Under the pieces are notes generated by a model. The model was given only the letters and a program-made list of their open reading frames with translations. It was not told where the DNA came from and made no database searches. The position numbers and the translations under genes are program-made. A stretch of 64,000 nt of DNA from Limosilactobacillus antri DSM 16041 (GTDB lineage Bacteria > Bacillota > Bacilli > Lactobacillales > Lactobacillaceae): contig NZ_GG700733.1 of NCBI RefSeq assembly GCF_000160835.1, positions 646,583 through 710,582 on the forward strand, in the 5' to 3' direction. The number at the start of each line of letters is the position of its first letter. The first letter of the stretch is position 1. Below are positions 34,424 to 43,250 of the stretch, piece by piece.

Positions 34424-34699
34424 CTATCTTCTTTTATAAACGTCATTTCTTTTTCCAGCCTTTACGACAACGACGGTAAAAATCTCATCTTGGATGTCAG
34501 CAATTATCCGATAGCTTCCCACACGGTATCGCCAAAGTGTGCCGAAGTCTCCTTCCAGTGCTTTACCCCAGACACGCGGGTTATTGCTCCCCTCGATATG
34601 TGAGTCGAGCCATTTAATGATTCGGAGTTGCACAGGTTTATCAAGATTCTTTTTGAAATCTTTAAAGGCTTTTTGATTGAAATTCCACGTATATTTCAT
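34424..34699 (-). CDS. RelE/ParE-superfamily toxin (type II toxin-antitoxin)
   Basis: A 91-aa toxin. It starts with YTWNFNQKAFKDFKKNLDKPVQLRIIKWLDSHI and ends with the beta-sheet part ALEGDFGTLWRYRVGSYRIIADIQDEIFTVVVVKAGKRNDVYKR, the typical RelE core with the basic and aromatic residues needed for ribosome-dependent mRNA cleavage (R of WRYRVG, R of SYRII, and the KRNDVY tail). The gene lies 2 nt after its antitoxin gene. Toxins of this family stop translation when the labile antitoxin is lost; in a defence island they may also act in abortive infection or just stabilise the region. Confidence 0.93.
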   Translation of the reverse strand: MKYTWNFNQKAFKDFKKNLDKPVQLRIIKWLDSHIEGSNNPRVWGKALEGDFGTLWRYRVGSYRIIADIQDEIFTVVVVKAGKRNDVYKRR

Positions 34700-34701
34700 T
34701 G

Positions 34702-34929
34702 CTAAAGCCCTAGCTGTTTCATCACGTCGTCTCGACTTACAGTTTGACCCTGTGATGCGCGGATGTTATTAACGGCATCTTGATAATCCAGACTATCTTC
34801 CAGCTTTTCTAGGACAGCCTTTCGCATGTAGTCAGTAGGGGTTTCACCATCTAGCTCTGCCTGCTTATGGATTAAATTAAGTACATTAGTATCAAAACGG
34901 ATGGTAGTTGACTTGGTAGAAGTTGCCAT
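34702..34929 (-). CDS. RelB-type antitoxin, ribbon-helix-helix
   Basis: A 75-aa antitoxin. The first 45 residues form a ribbon-helix-helix DNA-binding domain (KSTTIRFDTNVLNLIHKQAELDGETPTDYMRKAVLEKL), and the remaining acidic/helical tail (DYQDAVNNIRASQGQTVSRDDVMKQLG) would wrap the toxin. It is translated from ATG 34929 after GGAGGATCCACC. The palindrome at 34966-34999 is the expected operator for autoregulation. Confidence 0.92.
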   Translation of the reverse strand: MATSTKSTTIRFDTNVLNLIHKQAELDGETPTDYMRKAVLEKLEDSLDYQDAVNNIRASQGQTVSRDDVMKQLGL

Positions 34930-34965
34930 TGGTGGATCCTCCTTAAAATAGTTTATTTAGATTAT

Positions 34966-34999
34966 AGCACATCAGAATGCAAATGCGTTCTAATGTGCT
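34966..34999. promoter_or_regulatory. Palindromic operator upstream of the antitoxin gene
   Basis: AGCACATCAGAATGC (34966-34980) and GCGTTCTAATGTGCT (34985-34999) form an imperfect dyad (13 of 15 matched) about 37 bp before the antitoxin start, inside the likely promoter. It is the expected binding site of the ribbon-helix-helix antitoxin. Confidence 0.7.
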
Positions 35000-35108
35000 T
35001 GAGTAATATTAATAGAGGTCGAAACATTGATTACAATCTGTATTTGCAAAGCTCATGGTTATTTCTTAATATTAAAATGAATAAGTATAGATGAATGGGG
35101 AAGGCACA

Positions 35109-35990
35109 ATGGCTAATCGACAAATTAATATTGAAAATCTGACAATGAAGGAAATCTTGAAGGCGATGCACCGCTTGGGTGGTCAGGTGACCCGCAAAGA
35201 TATTCGGCAGGAAATTCGTGATAATTCAGATGCAATTTCGGAAAAGACTGTTGATGAGGTTAAAATTTTAAAGAAGAGTGGGGAACAGTATCAGCCGTTT
35301 GCCTATACCTCAAACTTTGCAGTTAAGTACCTGATTGCTACAGGTTATATTCATACGGATGACAATCACGTTTTAGAGTTGTCCGAAAAAGGACGGAATG
35401 TAGACCTAGCGAATTTTAATGCAGCTAGGGATGTTCGTCCGTTTATAAATAAGGTTTCAGGAAACACTAAGGTTCAAAAGGATGTTGTCACTGAAGTAGA
35501 AGATGAAACGGCGGAGGATAGTGTAGAAGATTCATGGCGCAAGCAACTTCTTGACGCTTTGCAGAATATGAACCCCAAGAAGTTTGAGCTATTTTGTCGT
35601 GGCTTGTTGAAGAGGATGGGAATCGATGTTGATGATAACATTGGTACTCCGTATGTTGCTGATGGAGGTCTCGACGGGTTTGGCTACGTCCGTTCAGACG
35701 ACTATCGAACAACCCGGGTAGCATTACAGGCAAAGCGTTGGCAGGGCAAAGTTTCAGCGCCAGAAATTGATAAGTTCCGTGGCGCGATGGATAAGTATAA
35801 TGCTGAGTTTGGAATTTTCATCACGAATTCGGAATTTACGCGGGACGCCGTGAAGACGGCGCGACAAGGTACCCGGATTATTACGCTGATTAACGGTGAT
35901 GAGATTTGTAACTTGGTTGCTAAGTATAATTACTATGTCGAACCGGTGACGACTTACCGGTTAAAGAGTTTTTATTTGGAGAAGGATTAG
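35109..35990 (+). CDS. Mrr-like restriction endonuclease with winged-helix N-terminus
   Basis: A 293-aa protein. Residues 10-115 form an Mrr_N-type winged helix (TMKEILKAMHRLGGQVTRKDIRQEI, YLIATGYIHTDDNHVLELSEKGR). A linker follows, then the Mrr catalytic domain from about 150: MNPKKFELFCRGLLKRMGIDV, GGLDGFGYVRSDD, VALQAKRWQGKVSAPEIDKFRGAM and FGIFITNSEFTRDAV. The D-(x)n-QAK site (Asp of GLDG, Gln and Lys of LQAKRW) is intact. Mrr enzymes cut methylated foreign DNA. It sits between two restriction-modification systems whose own methylation must not be its target. Start 35109 follows GGGGAAGG. Confidence 0.9.
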   Translation: MANRQINIENLTMKEILKAMHRLGGQVTRKDIRQEIRDNSDAISEKTVDEVKILKKSGEQYQPFAYTSNFAVKYLIATGYIHTDDNHVLELSEKGRNVDLANFNAARDVRPFINKVSGNTKVQKDVVTEVEDETAEDSVEDSWRKQLLDALQNMNPKKFELFCRGLLKRMGIDVDDNIGTPYVADGGLDGFGYVRSDDYRTTRVALQAKRWQGKVSAPEIDKFRGAMDKYNAEFGIFITNSEFTRDAVKTARQGTRIITLINGDEICNLVAKYNYYVEPVTTYRLKSFYLEKD

Positions 35991-36012
35991 AATCATTTTG
36001 GAGGAGTAGTCA

Positions 36013-36258
36013 ATGGGCAAGGAACGGCGGATTTTAATTTGGACAATCACGGCAGTTATGTTGCTGCTGTTTAGTGAAATTTGGATCAAAAACGAGGCAA
36101 CTAGTCATGTTGTTAACATAATTGGGTCACTGGTTATGATGAGAGTGTTTATGAAAGCTTTTAAGAATGAGGGCAAAAAAGTGACCTTTTGGCTGACTAT
36201 CGCTGTGGTTGCATTTATGGTAGATATTTTACTCAATTTGATTCTGTTATCGATTTAG
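36013..36258 (+). CDS. Small membrane protein, unknown function
   Basis: An 81-aa protein with three hydrophobic segments: ILIWTITAVMLLLFSEIWI (7-25), VVNIIGSLVMMRVFMKAF (33-50) and VTFWLTIAVVAFMVDILLNLILLSI (57-81). It lies 22 nt after the Mrr-like gene with a GGAGGAGTAGTCA site and 10 nt before the Sel1 gene, so the three may be one operon. No family recognised. Confidence 0.6.
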   Translation: MGKERRILIWTITAVMLLLFSEIWIKNEATSHVVNIIGSLVMMRVFMKAFKNEGKKVTFWLTIAVVAFMVDILLNLILLSI

Positions 36259-36268
36259 GGGGATATTC

Positions 36269-36872
36269 ATGAATAAGGAAATTGAAATTCAGAAGAAAGC
36301 CGAAGAACTGCTAAATATTGGTGCTCAGGCTTATCGGGAAAGCGATTATGATAAGGCAGAAAAATGCTATCGGCAATCTGCAGACCTAGGTCACCCACAA
36401 GCGGCTTGTAATCTCGGCTATATTTACGCTTATGGTCGGACTGGGAACCGTGACCCTGAAAATGCTTTTTATTGCTTTAACCTGGCTTCTATCAATGGCA
36501 ATGCAAATGCTTCCTACAAGGTTGGGGGATGCCTATTACTGGGGAAATTTTGTTCAAAAGCAGCCGCTGCTGGCATACCGGTATTACCAGCAGGCGGAAT
36601 CCCAGCTAGCATATGATGATAGCGATAATGATAATGATATTAAAGCGGATATCTATTATCGCTTGGCTTTATGTCTATTTAATGGAATTGGAACGTCAAG
36701 AGATATTTTTGCAGCCCTATCATACATTAACGAAGCACTTACTTACTCATATTACGATCGTACCCATGATAAATTTAACTGGCAATCACTGGCCAAAAAG
36801 ATTGAGGATTTGCGCTCCGCAATTGTTAACGAATTTGATAATGAAATTGCCGATGGAATTCAATTAGATTGA
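36269..36872 (+). pseudogene. Sel1/TPR-repeat protein, frameshifted
   Basis: A solenoid protein of about 200 aa with helix-turn-helix repeats: AYRESDYDKAEKCYRQSADLGHPQAACNLGYIYAYGRTGNRDPENAFYCF, then ASYK|LGDAYYWGNFVQKQPLLAYRYYQQAES, then ADIYYRLALCLFNGIGTSRDIFAALSYINEA. The repeats read across two frames; the join is near 36527 in AAGGTTGGGGG, where removing one G restores ASYKLGDAYYWG. So the gene is broken by a one-base insertion or the sequence has an error. Such proteins act as scaffolds in signalling or defence; the partner is unknown. Confidence 0.75.
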
Positions 36873-36951
36873 ATGAGTATGGAAAAAGTTTATCATGCTT
36901 CAAGCAATTTATATGCTGTTTGCAAATGGCGTACATTAGATTTTCAGAAAC

Positions 36952-36981
36952 TTGTGAGGCCGAAGGAGTATTCGGTATAAT
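36952..36981 (+). promoter_or_regulatory. Promoter of the type III restriction-modification operon
   Basis: TTGTGA (36952-36957), an 18-bp spacer, then a perfect TATAAT (36976-36981). Transcription would start near 36988, so the whole repeat tract at 37041 lies in the transcribed leader, not in the promoter. Confidence 0.7.
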
Positions 36982-37034
36982 TAATAGCGGCAAAATATTT
37001 TAAAATCAAAATGCATTGGGGGAACTTTGTGATT

Positions 37035-37250
37035 ATGCACAACACAACACAACACAACACAACACAACACAACACAACACAACACAACACAACACAACAC
37101 AACACAACACAACACAACACAACACACGTTAATTATTTAAGACAACGTCTTTTTGTCAAGCAATTTGCACAGAGTTTACTGAGTTTTAAGGAGTTAGTAG
37201 ACTCTTTTTGTGTGTCTGCATCACTGAAAGGTGGTGTTGAGTTTGCTTAG
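37035..37250 (+). CDS. Leader ORF containing the AACAC repeat tract
   Basis: A 71-aa reading frame from ATG 37035 (GGGGGA 11 nt upstream; ATG 37011 is in the same frame). It is made of repeated NTTQH units followed by VNYLRQRLFVKQFAQSLLSF and ends at TAG 37250, inside the start region of mod. Only this frame is open from the repeats to mod: the other two meet stops at 37130 and 37138. With 17 units the frame stays open; changing the number by one or two closes it. It therefore looks like a translational switch rather than a protein with its own function. Confidence 0.55.
   Translation: MHNTTQHNTTQHNTTQHNTTQHNTTQHNTTHVNYLRQRLFVKQFAQSLLSFKELVDSFCVSASLKGGVEFA
37041..37125 (+). repeat. Seventeen tandem AACAC repeats (phase-variation tract)
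   Basis: Seventeen perfect, uninterrupted copies of the pentanucleotide AACAC, with a partial copy CAC before them. Long perfect five-base repeats change in number by slipped-strand mispairing during replication. The tract lies in the leader of the type III methyltransferase gene. Confidence 0.95.
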
Positions 37251-39180
37251 GGATAGCGAAAAGTTTAACCAGAATGTTCAGCCTAATTCAGCATTCCTAA
37301 GTGAACTTAAGGAAAAGCTGCCAGAATTTTTTACTAAAGATGGGTCTTTTGATTTAGATAAATTCAAGTCTCAACTGAAGGATAAGAATATTAATGAACT
37401 TAGCGAAGGTTACCAGCTGAATTTCATTGGTAAAGATTATGCCCGGCGGCAAGCGGGTGAAATGCCGACGAGTGTGATTGTACCGGATGAGGAACAGAAT
37501 AACGGTGAGGGGAAGAACAGTAAGAACCTATTCTTTACTGGTGACAACCTTGAAGTATTGCGGCACCTGCAAACATCGTACGCCAACAAGATTGATGTAA
37601 TTTATATTGATCCCCCATATAACACGGGGAGCGATGGATTCGTTTATCCTGATTCTTTTGAATATAGTGATGACCAATTAAAGGATATGTTTGGAATAAC
37701 TGATGAGCAAGTTGAACGTATGAAAAGTATTCAGGGTAAAGCCAGTCACTCGGCTTGGCTTACATTTATGTATCCTAGACTTGTCCTGGCTAAGAGAATA
37801 TTATCTGATCAAGGAACAATATTCATTTCAATCGATGATAATGAATTGTCTAACTTAAAAGAAATATGCGATGAAATATTTGGGGAAGACAATTTTGTTA
37901 GTAACATAATTTGGAATTCAAGGAAATCCGTTTCTAATGACGCTATTATTTCGTTAAATCATAATAGTACTCTCGTATACTCAAAAAACTTTAAGATCTT
38001 TAATGATAATAAAGGTAACTTCAAGCTTCCTTTGTCCAAGAATGGTTTTAGTAATCCGGACAATGATTTAAGAGGAGTATGGAAGGCAGATCCATTTGAT
38101 TCTCCCGGAATTCGTCCTAACTTGACTTACGAAATTGAAAACCCAAATACACACAAAAAGTTTCTGCCTCCGAAAGGAAGATGCTGGCGGACTGGTCCTA
38201 ATGAGTATGAAGATCTGCTAAGGGATAATAGAATAATTTTTGGAAAAAATGGCACATCGAAGCCACAATTAAAGCGATTTTATTTTGAAGTGATGGATAA
38301 AGGTCAAACTGCAAAATCTATATGGGAAGATGTTGGAACATCAACTGACGGGACTAAAGAGATTCAAAGTCTTTTTAATGAAAAAATATTTAGTACCCCT
38401 AAACCAACTTCTTTTATCAAGAAAATAGTTGCACTTAGTACTAGTAGTGGCTACGAAACAATCTTAGACTTCTTTGCCGGCTCATCCACTACTGCTGATG
38501 CTGTGATGCAACTTAATGCAGAAGATGGTGGTCATCGCAAGTTCATCATGGTTCAACTACCAGAAAAGACCTACCACACAAATAGCGATGGCAAAGAAAT
38601 CCCAACTAAGGGTGGTAAGGCAGCATACGATGCAGGCTTTCGTTCCATTGACGAAATTTCTCGTGAACGAATCCGTCGTGCTGCCAAGAAGATTAAAGCG
38701 GACAACGATTTAACCCTTCCTGAGGACTTTAACGGGAGTTTCAAGCATTATCGTGTAGTGAAGCCGACTAAGCAAACTCTTGAGGATATTGATGACTTTG
38801 ATCCAAATAATACTAATCTTTTTACCAACATGGTGGAAGGCTTTTCCAGTGCCAGCCTGAATGTCTCAGGCTGTGCTAGGGGTGAGCAAACCATCTTAAC
38901 AACCTGGCTTGCTCAAGATGGCTATTCCTTCGATACCGATATTCAAACACTACATTTTGGCAATTATCAGGCACACCTAGTCGATAGTCGCCTTTACCTA
39001 ATTAATGAAGGTTGGAGAGCCAATCAGACCAAGGAATTACTCAATCAACTAGGTACCCACCAGCTGGAAGTACAGAGTGTCGTTATCTTTGGCTATTCCT
39101 TTAATGTTGCAGAAATGCGTGAATTAGAAAATGGCTTAAAGCAGTTAGACAGTAAAGTTAATTTAATCAAGAGGTACTAA
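37243..39180 (+). CDS. mod: Type III restriction-modification methyltransferase, probably phase-variable
   Basis: A 645-aa N6-adenine methyltransferase of the beta class. The catalytic motif YIDPPYNTGSDGF is near residue 120, SAWLTFMYPRLVLAKRIL follows, and the cofactor motif ILDFFAGSSTTADAVMQLN is near 408. The middle region (about 190-390) is the target-recognition domain. TTG 37243 is the best start, 8 nt after GAAAGGTGG; GTG 37231 and TTG 37237 are also in frame. The stop of the repeat-containing leader ORF overlaps this start, so translation likely depends on ribosomes arriving from the leader. It lies 4 nt before res. Confidence 0.92.
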   Translation: MLRDSEKFNQNVQPNSAFLSELKEKLPEFFTKDGSFDLDKFKSQLKDKNINELSEGYQLNFIGKDYARRQAGEMPTSVIVPDEEQNNGEGKNSKNLFFTGDNLEVLRHLQTSYANKIDVIYIDPPYNTGSDGFVYPDSFEYSDDQLKDMFGITDEQVERMKSIQGKASHSAWLTFMYPRLVLAKRILSDQGTIFISIDDNELSNLKEICDEIFGEDNFVSNIIWNSRKSVSNDAIISLNHNSTLVYSKNFKIFNDNKGNFKLPLSKNGFSNPDNDLRGVWKADPFDSPGIRPNLTYEIENPNTHKKFLPPKGRCWRTGPNEYEDLLRDNRIIFGKNGTSKPQLKRFYFEVMDKGQTAKSIWEDVGTSTDGTKEIQSLFNEKIFSTPKPTSFIKKIVALSTSSGYETILDFFAGSSTTADAVMQLNAEDGGHRKFIMVQLPEKTYHTNSDGKEIPTKGGKAAYDAGFRSIDEISRERIRRAAKKIKADNDLTLPEDFNGSFKHYRVVKPTKQTLEDIDDFDPNNTNLFTNMVEGFSSASLNVSGCARGEQTILTTWLAQDGYSFDTDIQTLHFGNYQAHLVDSRLYLINEGWRANQTKELLNQLGTHQLEVQSVVIFGYSFNVAEMRELENGLKQLDSKVNLIKRY

Positions 39181-39184
39181 TGCT

Positions 39185-42160
39185 ATGAAGATTAAACTAG
39201 AGACTTTACAACACCAAACTGACGCATTAGCTGCGATTGATAAAGCTTTTCCCGGCATGGATACCATGTCCAATGATCCGAATGCTAACTATATTTATGC
39301 CAATCCTTTAATCAGGTACCGTCACAACGATAAAGCCAATATTGATATCAAGATGGAGACTGGTACCGGTAAGACTTATGTTTATACCCGGATGATGTAT
39401 GAGCTCCATCAAAAGTATAAACTATTTAAGTTTGTTATTGCTGTTCCCAGTCCAAGTATTAAGGAAGGTACCCGTAACTTCATTACCAGTGACTACGCTA
39501 AGCAGTACTTTAGTGAATTCTATGAAAATACCCGAGTTCAACTGAACGTTATTAACGCGGGTGATTTTAGTGCGCGCTCAGGGCGACGAAACTTCCCAGC
39601 TCAATTATCCGAATTTGTGGAAGCCACACGGCAGAATGCTAATCAAATTGAAGTGTTACTGGTTAACCAGGGGATGCTGCACTCTAAGTCGATGTACCGC
39701 GATGATTATGATCAAACCTTACTAGGTGGGGAAACTTCACCAATTAAAGCCATTGCTGCAACCCGGCCAGTGGTAATCATGGATGAACCCCAACGTTTCC
39801 CACGCGGGAAGAAGTTCTATGAAGATATCAAGGAGATGAAGCCACAGCTGATTGTGCGCTTTGGTGCAACTTTCCCAGAAACAACAACTGGGCGTGGCAA
39901 AAATAAAGTTACAAAAGTCGATTATTACCGTGGTGAACCACAGTTCAATCTCGATGCTGTTGATAGTTTTAACCAAGGCCTAGTCAAGGGAATTGATATT
40001 GACTACCCAGATATGCCGGAAGAGCAGGCAAACAACTTGTATAAGGTTAAGCAGGCTAAGGCAAAAGAGCTGATTCTTGCTAAGGGTAAGAAGGAATACT
40101 CTTTAAGCGTTGGCGAAAATCTCGCTGATGTTGATGCAGGTTTTGAAGGTAATATTACTTACGCAGGTGGAACTGATCGAGAGTTATCTAATGGACTAGC
40201 TTTATCAAAAGACATGAAGCTCATTCCTGATACTTTTGCCCAAAATTACCAGGATGAAATCATCTCACAGGCGTTGGATTGCCATTTTGATGCAGAAGAG
40301 AAAAACTTCTTACGGCCAAACTCAGGAGTCAATCCACCAAAAATCAAAACTCTATCGTTATTTTTTATCGATAGTATTTCTAGCTTCCGTGGAGAAAACA
40401 ACAGCAAAGGTTGGTTGGCTCAGCACTTTGAAAGAATCTTAATTGAGAAGCTCAAGAAACGAATTGATCATTATGAATTAACCGTAGATGATCGTGAACA
40501 AGAATATCGCTCATTCTTACAAGCAACCTTAAAGAGCCTTCAGTCCGAACATCAGGACGTCTATGCGGGCTACTTCAGTGAGGATCGTGGCAGCTCAGAC
40601 GCTGATATTCAGGCTGAAGTGGAAGACATTTTAAGCAACAAGGAAAAACTACTGAGCTTTAAAGATAAAGATGGTAATTGGCTGACTCGGCGCTTCCTCT
40701 TTTCCAAGTGGACGCTGCGGGAAGGCTGGGACAACCCAAACGTCTTCACGATCGCCAAACTGCGGACTTCAGGTTCAGAAATCAGTAAGATTCAAGAAGT
40801 CGGTCGTGGTTTGCGGCTGCCCGTTGATGAAACTGGTCATCGCCTAAATCAGGATGAATGGCCGAGCCGTCTTTCTTTCTTAATTGGTTATGATGAGCGT
40901 GATTTTGCTCAAAAATTAGTCGGTGAAATTAATGCTGACTCTCCAATTCAATTAAACCAAGAAGAACTAACTGGCGACATGATTAAGTTAATTGTTAAGG
41001 CTAAGCAACAAACTGATCCTAAATTTGATGCGGATCAGTTACTTGACGATCTTGATGAGCATAACGTTATTACCCGGTCCAACAAGTTCAAAAACAATGT
41101 CGAATTGGATGGACAAACTATGTCAGGTTATGACGCTTTGTGTCAACTTTATCCAGAACTTGAACAGCAAAGCAAGGTTGCCAAAGATAAGGTTCGAGAT
41201 AAAAATTCGAAAGATAGTACAACCGTTAAGTTACGCAAGCAAAATTGGCAACAATTGAAGAACTTATGGTTGCAGTTATCTAAACGCCAAATGATCAAGT
41301 TTGATCCGTCGGTCAACCAGGATGCTGAAACAGTTGCTCGCAATGTTTTCAATGACAGTGACAATAAAGTATTTGTTTTGCAGCGTCCACAAATGGTTCA
41401 TCAAGAAGTTGATACTACTAGTGGCAATGCTGCTGTCAAAGAGACGCAAGCGGATTATAGTGCTGAATATTTGACCATGAACTATGGCAAATTTCTCAAA
41501 ACCTTGGCCAAGCAAACTGACTTGCCAGTTAATTTGCTGAATAACCTGATGATTAAGGCAATTAAGAGGCTGAGAAATAATACCAATTATATTAATGAGA
41601 AGACCCTCGGCAACCTGATTCGAACTTTTAACAATCAAATCAATGAGCGAATTAAGACTTCATATAGTTACGAACCACTAGCTTTTTCGGCATCAACTTC
41701 GATTTACAATGCTAAAAAGCATGAATTTGTGGATTCAGTACCAGCTAGTGTGTTGGGTGTTTATCAGTCTAACTCTACTTCTGATGAGAAGTATTTATAT
41801 GATCGACCACCGCTGCGTTACGACAGTGCTGATCCAGAATTAAAGATATTAAATCGATCGTATGGTCCTAAGATTAGTGTTTTTGGGAAGCTGCCCAAAA
41901 GAGCTATTAAAATTCCACGTTTTGATAATGGAACAACGACACCGGACTTCATCTTTAAGATTGAGCATGGTAACAAGCCGATTTACTTAGTGATTGAAAC
42001 TAAAGCGGGAAACATGCGTCTAGGTGACGAAGAGATTCATATTATTCAACAAAAGTATTTTGATCATCTTAAGGAGTCAGGGGTTTATTACCGGATGGCA
42101 ACTAGCGAACAAGAAGTGCATGACTTAATTAATAAATTGGAAAATGGGGAGCTAAGTTGA
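39185..42160 (+). CDS. res: Type III restriction endonuclease subunit
   Basis: A 991-aa SF2 helicase-nuclease. Walker A METGTGKTYVYTRMM lies near residue 57, motif II VIMDEPQRFPRG near 197, and the later motifs SKWTLREGWDNPNVFTI and IQEVGRGLRLPVDE near 515-545. The C-terminal PD-(D/E)XK nuclease shows TPDFIFKIEHGNKPIYLVIETKAGNM (Asp, Glu and Lys of the site). It cuts DNA between two unmethylated, head-to-head sites together with Mod. The reading frame is intact, so the system should be active when mod is on. Confidence 0.95.
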   Translation: MKIKLETLQHQTDALAAIDKAFPGMDTMSNDPNANYIYANPLIRYRHNDKANIDIKMETGTGKTYVYTRMMYELHQKYKLFKFVIAVPSPSIKEGTRNFITSDYAKQYFSEFYENTRVQLNVINAGDFSARSGRRNFPAQLSEFVEATRQNANQIEVLLVNQGMLHSKSMYRDDYDQTLLGGETSPIKAIAATRPVVIMDEPQRFPRGKKFYEDIKEMKPQLIVRFGATFPETTTGRGKNKVTKVDYYRGEPQFNLDAVDSFNQGLVKGIDIDYPDMPEEQANNLYKVKQAKAKELILAKGKKEYSLSVGENLADVDAGFEGNITYAGGTDRELSNGLALSKDMKLIPDTFAQNYQDEIISQALDCHFDAEEKNFLRPNSGVNPPKIKTLSLFFIDSISSFRGENNSKGWLAQHFERILIEKLKKRIDHYELTVDDREQEYRSFLQATLKSLQSEHQDVYAGYFSEDRGSSDADIQAEVEDILSNKEKLLSFKDKDGNWLTRRFLFSKWTLREGWDNPNVFTIAKLRTSGSEISKIQEVGRGLRLPVDETGHRLNQDEWPSRLSFLIGYDERDFAQKLVGEINADSPIQLNQEELTGDMIKLIVKAKQQTDPKFDADQLLDDLDEHNVITRSNKFKNNVELDGQTMSGYDALCQLYPELEQQSKVAKDKVRDKNSKDSTTVKLRKQNWQQLKNLWLQLSKRQMIKFDPSVNQDAETVARNVFNDSDNKVFVLQRPQMVHQEVDTTSGNAAVKETQADYSAEYLTMNYGKFLKTLAKQTDLPVNLLNNLMIKAIKRLRNNTNYINEKTLGNLIRTFNNQINERIKTSYSYEPLAFSASTSIYNAKKHEFVDSVPASVLGVYQSNSTSDEKYLYDRPPLRYDSADPELKILNRSYGPKISVFGKLPKRAIKIPRFDNGTTTPDFIFKIEHGNKPIYLVIETKAGNMRLGDEEIHIIQQKYFDHLKESGVYYRMATSEQEVHDLINKLENGELS

Positions 42161-42161
42161 G

Positions 42162-42905
42162 ATGTTGTCGCTAATTGAATTAGCTAAAAAGGAAAAGTTA
42201 GAGAAAACTGGTGCCAAGCCCAAGTTGCCAATTAAGATTGACGGGGTTAGCTCAGAAACGTTGGATGTTTATCGGATTCCACTAGAGTATGTTTATTACA
42301 ATGATAAGAATGGCCGGATTGCAACTGGAATCTCGCAGTATCGTGAGAAACTACATCCAGCAAATGATCGGGAAAACCCGCAATATAATAATTTTGTTGC
42401 TAAGTTGATAGAGCAAGTAAGCTTCCTTACATTGAAGAATATTAGAAATAATGAGGCAATGCATGAAGGCATAATTGTAGTTGGCGGTATGAAACGAGCT
42501 AAAGTTGATTCTAGGTTAGGGGATATCCCTTATTTCTATTTGAATGAATTAAGTAAAGAGAATATTGATAATGGGACATATGTTAAAAATACTAAATGGA
42601 ATCAAGATATTTAATTTTCATATGGTGATGACTGTGATTTTGTTTTATTTTACTCAATTCAAGAAGAATTAAGAGATTCTCAGAGTAGAAGGGTATTTAT
42701 TGAGAAATTTAAACAGTCAAAAGCAAAGAAAAATATACTAGTAACTACTAACGACTGGACATCTGCTCCTGAGAACTTAAAATATATGGATGACGTAATT
42801 TCATTAGATCTTGAGGACTTTAGTGAAAAGTACAAAAAGAGCTGGAATATATTAAGACAAATATTAATAATAAGCCTTTACCATATTGAAAAGCTTTGTA
42901 CTTAA
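42162..42905 (+). pseudogene. Type III-linked gene of unknown family, interrupted by an in-frame stop
   Basis: A reading frame of 248 codons that begins 1 nt after res (GGGGAGCTAAGTTGAG before ATG). Codon 151 (42612-42614) is TAA, and the same frame continues for 97 codons: SYGDDCDFVLFYSIQEEL, KNILVTTNDWTSAPENLKYMDDVI. The N-terminal part, KPKLPIKIDGVSSETLDVYRIPLEYVYYNDKNGRIAT, resembles the start of ParB-like proteins found beside restriction genes. So it is either a gene with a nonsense mutation or two unrelated readings; continuity over 97 codons favours the first. The ParB link is weak. Confidence 0.5.
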
Positions 42906-43200
42906 ATAGTTTATTTTCGCAGACAAGTTGGACTAATATACCTAATTATACATTTTCACAGACCATTTAGCACTCTTACCACTGAATAATGCGGAAAATT
43001 TTTAAATCCATGGTGCACAATGGTTGTGCAGACATAAAAGTTACCATTACACAGACATAGTCAGCTGCGACGCATAGCCGATTATCCTCAATGTGCAATT
43101 GGCAGAAACCAGTCACTGTATGTGGAGAGTGTAACCGACCTTGAAAGCACATATAAATATCTAATAAATGCTGAGGTGACGACATCCTTGATAGATTAGA
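42906..43200. other. Gene-free segment after the type III operon
   Basis: No gene seen. It has several short CAGACA motifs (TCGCAGACAAG 42918, CACAGACCA 42957, TGCAGACATA 43025, CACAGACATA 43052). Its middle resembles the segment after the type I operon near 34170-34235. It ends at the terminator at 43201. Confidence 0.4.
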
Positions 43201-43250
43201 AGTGTACTTTTCCCTTTCTGAATGATGGGGATTAGTACACTTTTTGCTTT
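43201..43250 (+). terminator. Rho-independent terminator
   Basis: AGTGTACTTTTCCC pairs with GGGGATTAGTACACT across a 12-nt loop, followed by TTTTTGC TTTTTTT. It closes the type III transcription unit and isolates the reverse transcriptase gene. Confidence 0.85.

Noticed and set aside
34240..34446. Minus-strand 68-aa ORF after the type I operon
   Set aside because: It runs through the terminator hairpin and into the toxin gene end, has a composition unlike neighbours and no ribosome site.
37011..37250. Leader ORF as a functional NTTQH-repeat protein
   Set aside because: It is produced by translation of a simple repeat, has no distinct domain, and its length changes with repeat number.
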